A stretch of DNA of 64,000 nucleotides from Hyalella azteca. Taxonomy: Eukaryota > Arthropoda > Malacostraca > Amphipoda > Hyalellidae. The stretch covers positions 250,431-314,430 of the forward strand of contig NW_025934863.1 in the NCBI RefSeq assembly GCF_000764305.2, given 5' to 3'. Below are positions 35,569 to 49,035 of the stretch, in pieces; positions within the stretch are counted from its first letter, which is position 1, and each line of letters begins with the position of its first letter. The position numbers and the translations under genes were made by a program. A model generated the notes under the pieces. That model ran no database searches and was not told the origin of the DNA. It worked only from the letters and a program-made list of their open reading frames with translations.

Positions 35569-36004
35569 AAGGGTTTACATGACGCAGATCCTCAGCATCA
35601 ATGCTGATCGCATTATTCTCTCCCCTTCTACAGATCATCTCTTTGTGCTTCTCCCGCGTTTATCCCGTTGCCCTCGTCTCGCAATCTCCGTCGCCCTCAC
35701 TCATTTTTATCGGATCTTGCGCTCTTCCCAATTAGCGTTTCCCTTGTGCTCCTTATCCCGTCCCCTTTTTCCATTTATTTATTCCAAGAATCGAGGATCC
35801 GGAATTCTCGGCTTCTTTTAACGTCAGTCATTTAGTATGCACTTGCTAGTCCCTCTCTTTTATTGCTTGTTTCCGTGTCCCCATTACAGATGCTGAGATT
35901 TATCGTCCTCTTCATTAGTTCTCATTTGCTTTGATTCTCCCTCATCGCGTGAATATTGCATGATCGTCTTAACTCACTCGGCGTCTCTTGCATCTAAAGT
36001 ACAG
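35569..36004. other. pyrimidine-rich unique spacer
   Basis: The plus strand is rich in C and T (CCCTCGTCTCGCAATCTCCG and similar) from about 35610 to 35960. No gene recognised. Confidence 0.4.
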
Positions 36005-36486
36005 TGCATGATGGCAGATATTCCTTACATGATCTTGCATGATGGCAGATCTTTCTTACATGATGCAGCATGATGGCAGCTCGTCCTTACATGTCTGTGC
36101 ATGATGGCAGCTCATACTTACATGATCCTGCATGATGGCAGATCTTCCTTACATGATGCAGCATGATGGCAGCTCTTCTTCACATGACTCTGCATGATGG
36201 CAGCTCTTCTTCACATGACTCTGCATGATGGCAGCTCGTCCTTATATGTCTCTGTATGATGGCAGATATTTCTTACATGACTCTGCATGATGGCAGCTCG
36301 TCCTTACATGATACTACATGATGGCAGCTCGTCCTTACATGACTCTGCATGATGGCAGCTCATCTTCACATGACTCTGCATGATGGCAGCTCGTCCTTAC
36401 ATGATCCTACATGATGGCAGCTCTTCCTTGCATGATCCTACATGATGGCAGCTCGTCCTGACATGACTCTGCATGATGGCAGCCTG
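36005..36486. repeat. about 31-bp tandem array, 16 copies
   Basis: Each unit contains CATGATGGCAG followed by CTCGTCCTTACATGACTCTG or close variants. I count sixteen (C/T)ATGATGGCAG cores. Unit length varies between about 27 and 33 bp. Confidence 0.93.
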
Positions 36487-37619
36487 CCTTTTCATGTCGA
36501 GAGCTTGTTTCATCATGTATGACATCAATCAAGGCGGGTCGCATGAAGCTCCTCATTAGCGAGCCACTGAAAAACCAAATCTTCTGAGCAGTCCTGACTC
36601 TAAAGGAGTTCATCATGCAATACAAACGCAAGGTATTCACAAGAAGATAAAAATATTCGAGAGCAAATCATTAAAGTCGGCACGCGTCTCATCGAAGACT
36701 CTAATTAACTGCGACGACGGGACCATGAATACCGGACTGCATGACGCACTCCGGCGAAAGACAGAATACGCTTGCAAAAAATTACGCAAATTGGTATCCT
36801 GCTCACAACTGCATACTTTAATTTTATGTATATATGTATAAGTTTTATGCCACTAATTGCTTGCCACTATGCCAACAGGAATTATCTCTTAATATTTTCC
36901 ATGGAATCAAGATCACATAAGTAATCGAAACAACACATTTATTTAGAAGCGAGGTTTCTAAAAAATTATATAATTATGTTGTTTTTTCAGCGTTGATGAA
37001 TAAGTTGCTGCAGCCAGAAATAAGTATATAGCGGGCGCGATATATATCGCTGGCTCCCAGCTTTTCCTGAGACAAAGTGGTGAATATTAATATTAGTAGA
37101 TTTTTGTGATTAATTATTTCTAACCGATTCTCTTACAACCGAACAATAGAGTAAACAAATTCAAACCCATGACACACCGATCATTGAGAGACCAGACTAT
37201 TCATATTTACTTAGAAGGCGAAACTCTGACGTAAAAGAAAAAGCGTTGGTTTCAGATTGACATATTTTTTGACATATTGACATATTTTGAAAGGTCAAAC
37301 TCAAACTTGAGAGCTGATTCATGTTTTAAACTACTGACCTGAATTACTGGACCATTCTGACTGAATACAGTCGTTGGCTCTTATTCTGTTGGTTTGGATG
37401 TCCTTTTCATGAGAGGAACTTCGTCTTCGCTTGACTGACTGCAACGATTTTATCTTAAGTTCATGATTTTCTGTCTGAAAGCCGCAGACCTCTCATGACC
37501 TGATAGAGTTTCTCTAATTAGTCCTGCTCTTTATTGAGAACTCTTTCAAGAAGTCTCCTGATATGTGATCAGTCGAGCTTAATGGATGGCCATAACTCCA
37601 TAGCAAAGGACTTCCTAGC
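36487..37619. other. unique DNA
   Basis: No gene recognised. A+T-rich except for the first 300 bases. Confidence 0.45.
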
Positions 37620-37922
37620 TGTAAGAAGCTTCATGGAAGCCATGTTTTTGAAAGATTACTTATGATATTCGGCTGATAGAGTTTCTAAAATGGCGAGTTT
37701 GGGATATAAAAATAATATAAATGGAGAGTGGTGTTGTAGCTCTAATTTTAAATAAAAAATGCTAAGGAATTTATATGATATAAAAAACTTCATGGAAACC
37801 ATGTTTTTGAAGAATTACCTTATACATTGTTCGGATGATAGAGTTAATAAAATAGTAAGTTTGGAATATAAAACAGTATAAATATAGACTGGTGTTATGG
37901 CTCTAACTTTAAATAAAAATGC
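37620..37922. repeat. diverged tandem duplication, about 160-bp unit
   Basis: Copy 1 (37628-37755) and copy 2 (37787-37915) share CTTCATGGAA(G/A)CCATGTTTT, then GATGATAGAGTT-like sequence and GCTCTAA(C/T)TTTAAATAAA. They differ by many substitutions and small indels. Confidence 0.75.
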
Positions 37923-38559
37923 AATGGAAAGACAGTTAATGAGATCGATCGAGTCCAACCAACATAAAAAGCTTAGCAAAGGTCACATCATTGTTCGACT
38001 AAAATGACGTAGAGAAACATTTCCTCCTAACAAGGCACTCTACCTTGTTCCTCAAAAAGAAACTCAAAAACCTGCTAAACTCTGGAAATAGCGGAAATGA
38101 AGCATAAATCTCTTCCGACGTTGCCTAGTCAGCATTTAGACATCTTTTCTACATCCCACGTAAGGTACGTAGTTTTCCTTTTTTCCGCGCATCATTGATC
38201 CTTAATTCTTCTTTGAGGCAATGAATAATCGAATAGTCTGACTTTCTTTTTCTTTGTTTTCTATGGCTTCATATTCATTCAGGTCCGGGCGAAGAGAGAC
38301 GCGTCTATCTTTGATTTAATTTTGTCCAATAAATATAATTCAGTAGCCATCATCCACATTAACTCGAAGGACCATGTAATTCATGCATAAAATAAAGCTT
38401 GGTAGCGCGGTCCTTGAATCCATTGTTGATGCGATTCAAATAAAAGAAGACGAGGATTCGTGAGATCAGCTCGTCAATTACTGAAAGATCCATTAAATCT
38501 CTCGAGAAAGATCAGTGGTGGTGACGACGTGCGCCGGAAGCGTCTGAAAGAGACACAAT
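37923..38559. other. unique DNA
   Basis: No gene recognised. Confidence 0.45.
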
Positions 38560-38790
38560 AAAATATGTATTGGTCATCCGACAGATAGATCACGCCAGCG
38601 GGGGTCGAGATTCCCATAAAAATGTTAAAGAATCCATCGCTCAGCGGCCACCGGGGGTGCTATTGACGGTCCGAGCAATTTATGGGATTTACATTCAGGT
38701 TTAAATCTTAACCTGGTGTTGAGTCATGAGCTCCGAGATTATATTTATCAGCGGAGAGATGCTCGCAAGTTTACTGAGTATTGAGAAAGG
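38560..38790. other. candidate regulatory-like island
   Basis: GC-richer unique block in which CCCATAAA (38613-38620) and TTTATGGG (38679-38686) form an inverted pair of posterior-Hox/caudal-type cores, with GGCCACCGGGGGTGCTATTG between them. No open frame. Confidence 0.25.
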
Positions 38791-39119
38791 GTGTCGAATA
38801 CGCTCAATATTTGAAAGTTTTTCGATTCTTGTGTGGAAATAGAAATTTGTTGCTACGCTTGATTTGCAGACTGCGTATATTTTTGAAAAATTTGCTTGCT
38901 AAAGTTGAAATTAGAACCATCGACGTAAAATCCAGAGAACACTTGTCGAGCTGATCGCCTAAAGTGTTCATCCGAAAATAAGTCCCAAGTGCATATGAAA
39001 TGTAGTCAATTAGTTACGTGGAACATTCAGTTGAACGGAGAAACAAATAAAAATCAAACAAAAATATATGCATGGCATTTGAAATGAAATTCTCAAGAAC
39101 CGAACATCAAATGTTTTCA
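38791..39119. other. unique A+T-rich DNA
   Basis: Nothing recognised. Confidence 0.5.
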
Positions 39120-39600
39120 CTTATTTAAAGGAAGTTCTTCACGCATGCGCGCTCGTATGCGCCATTATCGGGGTCGGCCAGGGGCGCTAAACGACGCGCA
39201 TTGTTCGGACAGGAAGGCCGTGAGGTCCGTTGCGCAGGGGACATTAAATTTAGCATAATATTTCGTGCATTAAGGGAGTTTTTTCACGGCAAAGTGCCTC
39301 CATGACAGCGGGCGATCACAGTCAGATTTGTGACTGCCGGTCGGTATGCGTCTAGCCATCGGGATCTCAGTAGACCCTTTCAAAGCGCCGAAAAACATTC
39401 CCAGGCTTCTCAAAAGGAATGAAAAAAAGCCCAGCTGAAAGCGGCAAAAAACTTTTGATCGCAATTGCAGGAAGTTCCGAAGAGTGAGAGAAAAATTGTC
39501 CGTTTCCGAGAACGCTTTCAATACGAGGCCCATCTGCAAGTCAGAGAATGCGTCTGTTGAAATGACCGTCTCTTAGGCCTGTTTTATTCGCTCGGCCAAT
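39120..39600. other. GC-richer complex island
   Basis: CpG-containing unique sequence (GCATGCGCGCTCGTATGCGC at the start). An 89-codon minus-strand ATG frame (39270-39539) shows no recognisable domain. A regulatory block, promoter-proximal DNA or an unrecognised exon are all possible. Confidence 0.22.
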
Positions 39601-40599
39601 TTAAATTATAAACAAATAATAACAAACTGGCCAATGTATTCAAAAATAATATAGTTATATTCATGAAGCCTCAGGTAGCAAGATGACAGTGGTCTTCAGC
39701 ATTGGAAATTTGACTTAAAATTGGAATCCAAATTCTGACGCACAAGCAGAAAACGAGAAAAGTAATTAAAAAGATTCGGTATAATTTGGATTAATTCCAA
39801 CTAAAACATAAACAAAAATTCGTCATATTCAATAGAATTCAAAATTAGAGTAATATAAATAAGTGAGCGATGCTACAAATGAGAGCAAATTACATCCTGT
39901 CGCCACCAAACTATGTTATCAAAGATTCACGTGGAAATGCAAGTAGAGTCGCAATCTTCGGGAAAACGCACGTGCCGTTAATTGACTACTTATGTCCTTC
40001 CACGAGGAGCAACACGTGCAACACAAGATAAAGGCACGAGATTCCAAATTAGGGAGAATTATCTCGCCGGCCGCATGAAAGATAAAAGAAATACATCCCC
40101 CGAAGATACGTCGATAGATCCTTATCATGAACCATACTAGCGAACGAACACGTTATAAACAAAGCCATAATTACTTGCCATCAAAAATCAGAAATATAAA
40201 AATCAGAATATTTAAAACAATATAAAATAATAAAATAATATAGAAAACTGGTGTCTAGGTTTAAAATGAACAACTTTTAGAATGATCTAAAAACTAAGCA
40301 TATACCTTCAGTGACATGAACACACATTAGGAAATTTAGTTCCTATTTTCGTGTAAGTGCAATCAAAATTCTTGGTAATACCGCAGGCAAACTCACCAAC
40401 TTGTCCACGGGAGTTGACACATCTTGATCTCGTCTCACCTTATTTGCTCAGAAGAAATACATTTATTCTCTCGGTCTGAGACATTCGTTCAACATCAAAG
40501 CTCGGGTCACTCGATAAATATTGATGAAGGATTTTCTGCTTGTCCGATCACACGCCAGAAATTGACGAAAGTCGGCCCTAAGAAAAATAAAGCTAAGAT
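39601..40599. other. unique DNA
   Basis: No gene recognised. Slightly GC-richer at 39900-40140 and 40390-40600. Confidence 0.45.
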
Positions 40600-40835
40600 T
40601 ATTTTTCTTTGATGTCAAGTGCCCATCGGGAGGCCTACTCGCAACTGAACAAACTCATCCCGATGCATTTGTTGAGATGTCGCTGTATTCTTCATTATAA
40701 TTCATGTCATCTTGCTGGAAATTCCATTTTTCGGATCAAAGACCATCATGCGGAATTGAGGCTGGAAGCCATATTTTATTTGGGCGTGATTGCTACATAA
40801 TGGGATTGTTTGACGCGTGAAGCGATTACAATGCA
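40600..40835. other. candidate regulatory-like island
   Basis: Unique and more balanced in composition, with a TCF-type GATCAAAG, a MEF2-like CATATTTTATTTGG and GGGATTGTTTGACGCG. Motif matches of this length are expected by chance, so this is only suggestive. Confidence 0.18.
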
Positions 40836-41474
40836 TTTAAATTCGGTATTTAGCTATTCATTTACTTAGAAATTTAAATTTACTCGCCAAAATAATCTGT
40901 GCAACATTCTCAATGTCGTTATATAAGAATTAAATTAATTTAAATAGTAGCAAACGTTAAAATAGCTTTCAAATTAATCAATCGTTTGCAAATTACTACT
41001 TGTGATAATAAAACCTCAATCAACGGTTACGTTAACTTGTAACTTCATCTATCTCATAGCCTTCAAACGTTCCAAAAAGAACAGACGTTAACAAAACAAC
41101 ACGCATTATCACAATAAAAATAAGCCCATAAAAAGAATCAGTTCACATGGCGAGAATTAAAGACAAAGCGAGATGACTTATCCCTCAGTATTTCCCTCAG
41201 CACCGGAAGTCGTATTTTAAGGCCTGCAGATGGATTACGTCGTACATCAACAGCTGGTACGAGAGACCCACACTCTAGCACTTATGTTTTGTGAAGTCGA
41301 GCCTACTTTTTTTTAAACTACAAAACAATAGTTTCTCTATTTACACTTAATCTTGAGCACAACAATGATTTATCTAATTTAATGGAATTTATGATCAGAC
41401 TTTGTTTCAAACATAACATTAACCGACATCTTGAGGCAGCCTATAGAAGCGTGTTCTGAATTATATTATTCTTT
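40836..41474. other. unique A+T-rich DNA
   Basis: Nothing recognised. Confidence 0.5.
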
Positions 41475-41480
41475 TATTAA

Positions 41481-41536
<56 letters not shown>

Positions 41537-41578
41537 TTATCATTATTAACATCATTATTATTATTAATTATTATTATT
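41475..41578. repeat. ATT trinucleotide microsatellite
   Basis: A nearly pure ATT run from about 41480 to 41525 is followed by an imperfect continuation to about 41578. Confidence 0.97.
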
Positions 41579-41854
41579 CTACCTTAAATTTTTATATATG
41601 CATAAAAACCTAAAATGGCTGCAGACAAAAATGTAAATCGTACTCATTAAATTAATAAAGTATGATTTTTATGAATGCCATATCTTGCCTCAAGCTGCAT
41701 TCAAATTCATAAACATGAATATTCTATTGAAGGAATTTTCCTCACATGAAATAACTTTAATTATTCGTCTCAACTTAATTTTAAATTTTTATTCCCACCT
41801 TCTATTCGTTTTTACCTCCTTTTCACCGTTTTTATCCACTCCTCTCCGCATACT
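41579..41854. other. A+T-rich spacer grading into pyrimidine-rich DNA
   Basis: Nothing recognised. Confidence 0.4.
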
Positions 41855-42150
41855 TTCTCTTCCGCCACCATTCCTCCACCGCATCCTTCCATTCCTCCTA
41901 TACCATTACCAGTTCCCCAACACTACCCTCTATTGAACCAATACCTCCACCATTCCTCCACCGCATCCTTTCATTCCTCCATTACTATTACCAGTTCCCC
42001 AACACTACCTCATTCCTCCTATGAAATTTCCAGCCCCCAACAATACCCTCTATTGCACCAATACCTCCACCATTCCTTCTCTACCATTACCAGTTCCCCC
42101 AACATTACACTCTATTGCAACTATACCTCCACCATTTCTCCACCTTCACC
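41855..42150. repeat. C-rich degenerate tandem repeat, about 80-bp unit
   Basis: Recurring words CACCATTCCTCCACCGCATC, TACCATTACCAGTTCCCC, AACACTACCCTCTATTG and CCAATACCTCCACC give about four units with deletions. Open frames through it are artefacts. Confidence 0.8.
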
Positions 42151-42294
42151 ACTCACGAGAGCAGTTGGTGTTCGCAGTCATTAAAAGCATCCGAAGAGCC
42201 TGGGGAGCCGTAAAACTTCTTGTAGTGAGCCGCTACAGCAGCCTACATCTCAGCGGCTTCTACACCAAATAACAGCAACAACATCAGTAACAAG
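42151..42294. other. short unique spacer
   Basis: GC-richer start, then CAACA-rich. Nothing recognised. Confidence 0.35.
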
Positions 42295-42485
42295 AAAAAA
42301 TATAGCTCAGTACTCACTGCAGTGAGTGACAGAGAGCGCATTTTCTCGTCGACGAAAACGTGAAATCACAGACGGACAGACAGACAGACGGACGGACGGA
42401 CAGACGGACAGACGGACATGGCGAGCACAATAGTGGATTTTTTCCATACATGTGATTTCCATACATGAGAAAATGCGCTAAAAAC
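42295..42485 (-). mobile_element. PAL dispersed element, copy 6
   Basis: The longest copy. It has a perfect ACTCACTGCAGTGAGT, GAGCGCATTTTCTCGTCGAC, an extended GACA/GGAC tract, CATGGCGAGCACAATAGTG, then a local duplication of TTTCCATACATG (about 42440-42466) before GAGAAAATGCGCTAAAAAC. Confidence 0.9.
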
Positions 42486-44290
42486 GGAGCCAGAAGTTAT
42501 GACAACAGTAAAGGCAGGAACAACAGTAACGGTAAAACAATAAGTGACAATAGTATCAATAATACAGACCGAAATTGTCTATATGTGTTAGTACAAGACG
42601 AACGAGATTAGAAACCATCGCAAAACGATATCACTATAGTGTTCACAAGAAAAACGATGGTTTTTATTCAATCATTCACAAATGAATATTTAAGCAGAAA
42701 TGAATAATAAGCTCAGATTTGAAAAGCAGGTAAAGAAGTGTAACAAAAAACAAAGTGCACTACAGCAGCGTAAGAATAATAATCGACATTAAAAATATTA
42801 ATTAATGATATTAGAAATTTTTCTAACTCGCTTATATGCGGCGATGTCCAAATCTTCCATTGTGGGTGTATTAAATTCTTGTCTTAACATTACATTCATG
42901 TTCAAAGTGTTCGGCACGGTTATCATGTTAGCAATCGTTGGTGCTCATTGCACTAGCAGCAGCAGATTCACATTTCCAATCCGGATTTGTAAACAATAAG
43001 AAACCGTAACGTACTCGACTTGACATTTTGAGTGGAAAATAGAGCGAAACTTTTCACTCACAGTAGTAAAACAGTTACTTTTATAAGAAACCTGAAATAT
43101 TTACTATCAATAAACTATAACTATCGAATACTTTCAATCGATATGATTTCTTGACGTCTTCCTTAATTTTCACAACCTGTAACAATGTCAAACAAACAAA
43201 TGCGATTTTTTACATGAATCAATTAATAAATTCAGTGAAGAATATTGATAATTATTTTCCAGAAGATTCATGAAAATAATTCCCTCTTTGCTAAATAAAT
43301 ACTAAATCTTGCATCAAGTATGTATATACTTATTCCTTGGTATATAAAACTAGAAAATCCATGTCAGACGCCAGCCGAATTTCCCAAGAAGAAACAAAGG
43401 AGCTCGCGCCACACACCCGGTCGTTAAACTAATTTTTCTGAAATAAAAACCAGAGTGCCACACATTTTTCTAAAAATTCTTTAATTAATAGAAGACAAAA
43501 AAACATTTCGCTTGAGAGAGTTGGAACTTTCATGATCGCATGACTGAACTTTACAGCTTTTTTATGAAGGACTCTAACTATGTGTTCTTAATTTCAGAGA
43601 AAAATACAAAAATACTCTACGTTCATTCCACTTTGCAAATGATAAAACACGTCAAGTAATGTCTTGGTAAGACTAATAAAAGAAGAGGAGCTTTCCAAAA
43701 AAATTTATTCCAGAGCAACGAAGAAAGTACACTCGTCTCTCTTAAGTCCAGCGGCACAGGCGCCGGATTAAAATCTTTAAAACAAACGCTGTCTCACATT
43801 ATTATATTTACCAAGCAATAACATCAGTACCAGCGGTGGAGTTCACGCCAAGCAAGATGACCCAACAGGGAATTTGTTATATAAACACGATAAATTTCAA
43901 CTCACGACATCCGAATGACGAAAAATTGCTGGTTCAACACAGATGTAAATAAACTGGTCATAGAACTGTACTCACTACAAGGCATGGAGTTCTGTTGTAA
44001 AATTGGCATTAATTGAATAACATATGATTGTATATCAGGTATAATTGAATTGCATAATTAGATTTAAAAGGTTATGAGAACATAAAATTTGAAAAGATAC
44101 AAGTATTTTCCGATCTATAAAAATGCATGCTGAAAATAATTCAATATCTGAACGGCAATAATAATATTGGAAGAGGAAGGCTTTAAAGAAAGAAACAATA
44201 ATGTATTAAAAACGTAAATTTAACGACATGTACAGTATATTGAATTTTCGAAATTGCTTTCGATAAAAAAATGGTTCAATATAATTCTTG
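42486..44290. other. unique A+T-rich DNA, no gene seen
   Basis: Short frames only. Confidence 0.5.
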
Positions 44291-44342
44291 TTTTTTTCCG
44301 TCACCATTTTTTTCCGTCACCATTTCCGTCACCATTTATTTC
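44291..44342. repeat. short triplicate (CCGTCACCATTT)
   Basis: Three copies of CCGTCACCATTT, separated by T-runs. Confidence 0.85.
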
Positions 44343-45204
44343 AACCATTAATCAACCTCGTCTGCCGTTTCATTATTTCACTAAACTTACGAACTAATTT
44401 CAAAATATCAAACTGAAATTTAGTCTTCAGCTGGAAAAATAAAATCCCGGCGTCTGCACGGCGAAAGACAATAAAGAAGGATTTAGCTTTAAACTTAGAG
44501 ATAAAAAGACGCATTTTAAATGCTTCGAGAGCATCAAATGCTGACGGTTAGAAGACCTTGCGATGTCCCTTTTAAAAGCGATCATTAAAGCGACTATCAA
44601 AGTTGACATTAAATGCAGTGAACGACCTGTCAATACCAGGGATGAGACCAGGCCTCCTGCCATTGGTCTAACTTGTGGTATTTTTTGCGTCCCGTTTTGG
44701 GTGTTTCTATTCTATTTCTAATGGCTTTTAACTAATTATTTCAACTCTACGAGCCTTATTGAATCTTAATATATACGTCTATTTCATCCTATATATTAAA
44801 TAAAATACTCCGAAGTTTAAGCAAAGAGTATAAGCGCATACAACTTTTACGACACAGCAGACTTTAAAATGAAATTGTATAAAAATTTGTGTTTAAGTAG
44901 TTAACTAAATGCTCGATCTATTATCCGGAGATTTTATATTTTCCTAATTCAGTGCCTCATTTAAAAGTCTCAAATGCATATCCTTGAAATGTTTGCCACG
45001 TAACCTTTAAAAAACAATGGATTCTATTCATGTCAAGCCGCCGTACCTGAAATCGAAGTTAACTAGCTAATTAATATTATTGAACTTCAAATTAAGTAAA
45101 TAATTAGCCATAGCCAAGATTCATATCACCGGTAGTTTTGCAGACACGGGCGAGTGAAGTTTCGGCTACGGTACAACAATGCTAAGAGCAACGTAGATGG
45201 CAGT
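44343..45204. other. unique DNA
   Basis: Nothing recognised. Confidence 0.5.
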
Positions 45205-45415
45205 GATATAAACAGCGTTGCGAACAGCGTTACGGAGGACGCTATCAACAACTTTTGCGCAACAGCGCTACGAGCAATGTTACGGACAACGTTACGAACA
45301 ACGTTAAGCGGCAGTGAACGTTACGACAGGACAACGTTACGAAAAACGTTACGGACAACGTTACGCCACAGTGCTACGTACAACGTTACGAACAACGTTA
45401 CGGAGCAGCGTTAAG
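45205..45415. repeat. 12-bp-type repeat (ACAACGTTACGA)
   Basis: About 14-16 degenerate units carrying the palindromic core AACGTT followed by ACG. An open plus-strand frame through it (45154-45414) reads as TLRTTLR-type repeats and is an artefact. Confidence 0.85.
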
Positions 45416-48329
45416 ATGCACTCGCGCGTGCGTACGTTGTACCACGAACCAGACACACGGTAGCTCTGGTACCAGCATTGCTATGATATCATGAAACTGG
45501 AGAGAAGCAAACAAGAAACATTAATAGAAGTAATACGAGTAAACAAACTTCGTACTTCGCACGTCAATCATCACGAATTATATCATCTTGTGAGCTCGAA
45601 ATCATTATCCAATGGATAGACACGACTTCGTTAAATTTTACCTGCAGTATAATTTCAATAAACAATAATCATTTGCAAAAATGTGTGAAAAACGTCGTAG
45701 AAACCGCTAACTTGAGCATTTTTTGTTTCACTGTGAGAAACTTGAGGATTTTTGGCTGACTAGGAAATCGATTCATAAGTGACGTTATTCATGAAGATCT
45801 AAACAATCAATAAAGAAGGTGCATAGGTGATCACATGCGAAATTATTCTGGCGAAGGTTCAAAGACACAAATTAGTTGCCAGGAGACCCAGATGTCATAA
45901 ATTACCTTCGAACAGCACGCTAAAAACTAAGTTAAAAATTTTTTCCCCGTTTGTTGGACCAATGTGTAGGAATAAGTTCAGGGAGCAGTAAAAGCAACTT
46001 CCATATACACGCAAAATATCCACATTGGCCGCCATGCAGCAGGTCTGGCAGAAGCAAAGATCAGGCTTACGAGCTTCCTAATCGAGCAATCCACTTAGGA
46101 CGCTTCCATCAAATCGTCAGAGACGATCGTAAACCCGAATCGAGTCCACCAATCGACCCTTAAGAAAGCTCGCACAAAGGCACAGATGCTCCACCAGTCG
46201 TACTCTTACGCGCTACAAAACTCCTCCGTCTCGGCCGTACCTTTACTACATGTCTAATGCTCCAGCTGCTCGATTCATGCTACGGGTGATACAAATAAAC
46301 TGGTTGGGGGAGTTCGCTAAAACCCGCTCAAAACGTCGCGTTTCAGAACATGGGAAGAAATTATGAGAAAAATGCAGCACCTGTTTAGCGTTAGATTTGT
46401 AATGTACGATCTGAGGTCAAACTTGCTACAAACTGTCGAGAAATTTAGGTCCACATGCACTCGCTCATACGTTTATAAGTTTCGTAATGGTATGTCCGTG
46501 TGGTGAGGCAGAAGCGCCATCAGTTCATTTGCTAAGCGTAATTTTCTTTCAACTTTTATTCAGAGTGGGATATATCACTGAATTTACAGATGGAGAAATC
46601 CGCTCTATTGGCGGTGCTTCAATATTATTAATATTCACCAAAGAATATTTAACAGTGGCCAAGATTTAGCAAATAACCGCTCTACCTAGCCTTTAAGTTA
46701 TGTTTATTTTGAAATTTATTCTATATTTTTCTGCACTAATAACATCGTAAATTATATTATTCGGTGTACGAACTTTAAAATCTCATCAACACTACCGTGT
46801 TTTTTCTCCAGCGAGGTCGCTAAAAATTTTCGTTTCCAGCCTTCGCTATGTGTTAAATGTGATATATGATACTATATGATGCAGTTTTGAGCAACATAGT
46901 TTATTGAAGCCTTAATTCACTGCCCTGTGGCATTAATATATACCGTCCTATATACTGTGCACATTTCATGGCCAATTTCTTGATTCATATGAATGATATC
47001 CTGAATACTGACTGTCAAATGGGAGTTAAATGAGATTAAAAGGCAAGGACATTGAAAATGGGAGATGCATCATTAACCTTCCCAGCAGCTTCAAAATAGC
47101 GTTAAAAATTGTAATTGTTAATAGATAATTTTGTGGTTACTTCTGAACATATAACGAATTTCATAGGCAATCATTCGATTTTCAACCTCCCTTGTAACTT
47201 AGATTTAACGCGATGGTAATGAATGAATTTATTTGTAATAAAAACAAGAAAAAAAACAAATAAAAAATTATATTTGCAAAGACCAAAGGCAAATTATATA
47301 ATATACTTGTGCCTTTTAAATTCATTTTCATCTGAAGACCTCGTACGTTTAACCTTATTTCTCTACAGACCAAATTGCACTATTTCACCCGTAAAAGTTA
47401 ATTCCAGCTTTACAGCTATATAACAATTGATGCACCAAAACTCGCAAATATGCTTCAGGATAAAGCATTTCAGAAAATATTACACTGAACAACCCGTATG
47501 TCACGTAAACTCAACTAAATTTCGGATGTATCTTCATCACTCAGAAAATTCCAGCCGAAATAGAAAAAATATCACTCGTCTCGTCTGTGCAATGTGTCGG
47601 AATAAAATATTTCCATGTTCGCCATCCCTGCTGTGTTTCGTGTCAAGTCTCATCAGGCACGTCAGTTCTATACGCAATTTGTTGCAAGTTTACGCTTCTT
47701 ATTAAAGCTTTCTTTGTGTTACGCAGCACACAAACATCCTCGATACTCGGCATGGTCGGCAGCCGAAATAATAGAAGTATTGCGGGTCCAAGGTACAAGG
47801 AAATAAATATCTTGTCTTGAGTAGGTGTGCGCGATTGTCTGTCGTTGATGTCGGCTGTCCGGCTGTAACATGTACGAATTTTGAGGTTGTTTATTATATA
47901 TGTTTTTATGAAAGGCCATAGAGTGTATAGGTTGATTCTAATTATGGTATGTGGTATGAGGACGGTTATTTTATTATGTGCATAGTGTAAGAGGGGCGGA
48001 TGTGCATATTGGGAGGCTGATTCTTGTGCATAGTTAAACGATTAACGAAAAAATTTACTGTAATCGGACAACCTTAATAAACCTGACCCGCTACAGAGCG
48101 AACATAAAACATTGTGTCATCTGTCACATCGTTGCGGCTCAGTGCAAATCAACGTTATTTAAGAAAATGACAAAAACAATAAAAAACGCCCATATTTATC
48201 TGTAATGCAATATGTAAGAATAATTCTTATTTGGACAATTGCACCGTCACTTGCTGCCTTTCCCAAATTTGAGCTACTGAAAAAATCAAGATTGAAAAAG
48301 GAACAAACTTACCGAAAATAAAACGCATA
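45416..48329. other. unique DNA, no gene seen
   Basis: Mixed composition. The stretch 45940-46270 is GC-richer with a 70-codon plus-strand frame that I do not recognise. The rest is A+T-rich. Confidence 0.45.
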
Positions 48330-48625
48330 TTCATCAAAATAATTATAATTGGCTGACGCCATATCTACGGAGCGATCGTAGCATCACGTGCGTCCTTCCT
48401 CGCAGATACAGAAGCAGAATTAATCAAGAAACAGATTTTAAGAATTAAAAACAGATAATTATAACGTTAATAACTTTGAGAAACAGAATTAATCAAGATT
48501 ACTGATGAGAAAATACATAGCTAAAACAAAACGCCTATTTATTAATAATAACATTATTTACAGAGACCAAAATCCGCGGAGCGATTGTAGCATCACATGC
48601 CACCTTTCCCAACTCCCACGCGAGC
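48330..48625. repeat. diverged direct duplication, about 210 bp apart
   Basis: CGGAGCGATCGTAGCATCAC near 48369 and CGGAGCGATTGTAGCATCAC near 48578 share flanking AAACGC(A/C)TATT words. CAGAATTAATCAAGA also occurs twice between them. Confidence 0.65.
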
Positions 48626-48824
48626 CAATAACCACACGGCAATCACAGACCACAAACTAGACCAGATCCCTTCACGCGCCCCCCTTAATATTTTCCAGAT
48701 AATTTTACAACCACCGTAGCACGAGAGTTCATCAGCAACACAGCTTGGTGCTGCTTGTAGATTGTCTCAGCCTGGCACTGCAATCTCGTATGAAAGTATC
48801 AAGTGCATGGAAAAAGAAACTGAA
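48626..48824. other. unique DNA
   Basis: Nothing recognised. Confidence 0.45.
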
Positions 48825-49035
48825 CTATTAACAGTATAGAAAGGCGAACTCGATAATCAACAGTATATAGGGAGAGGAGGTCAACAGTCAATAGTATACC
48901 GAGAAAGTGTAAACGATCAAGAGTAAAATGAGAGAGACTCAATAGCCAACAGCATAAAAAATTAACAATCAACAGCATAGAAAGAGGGTGTCAAATGTCA
49001 GGAACAATAAGAGAAGGAATGAAAACTCAATAATA
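48825..49035. repeat. degenerate 35-45-bp repeat (AACAGTATA)
   Basis: AATCAACAGTATA, GTCAATAGTATA, ATCAACAGCATAGAAAGAG and similar words recur about five times. Confidence 0.5.

Noticed and set aside
34734..35607. Open frames of 255-267 codons on both strands with eight-residue repeats
   Set aside because: They are translations of a 24-bp satellite whose unit lacks stops in these phases; there is no non-repeat domain and both strands are open.
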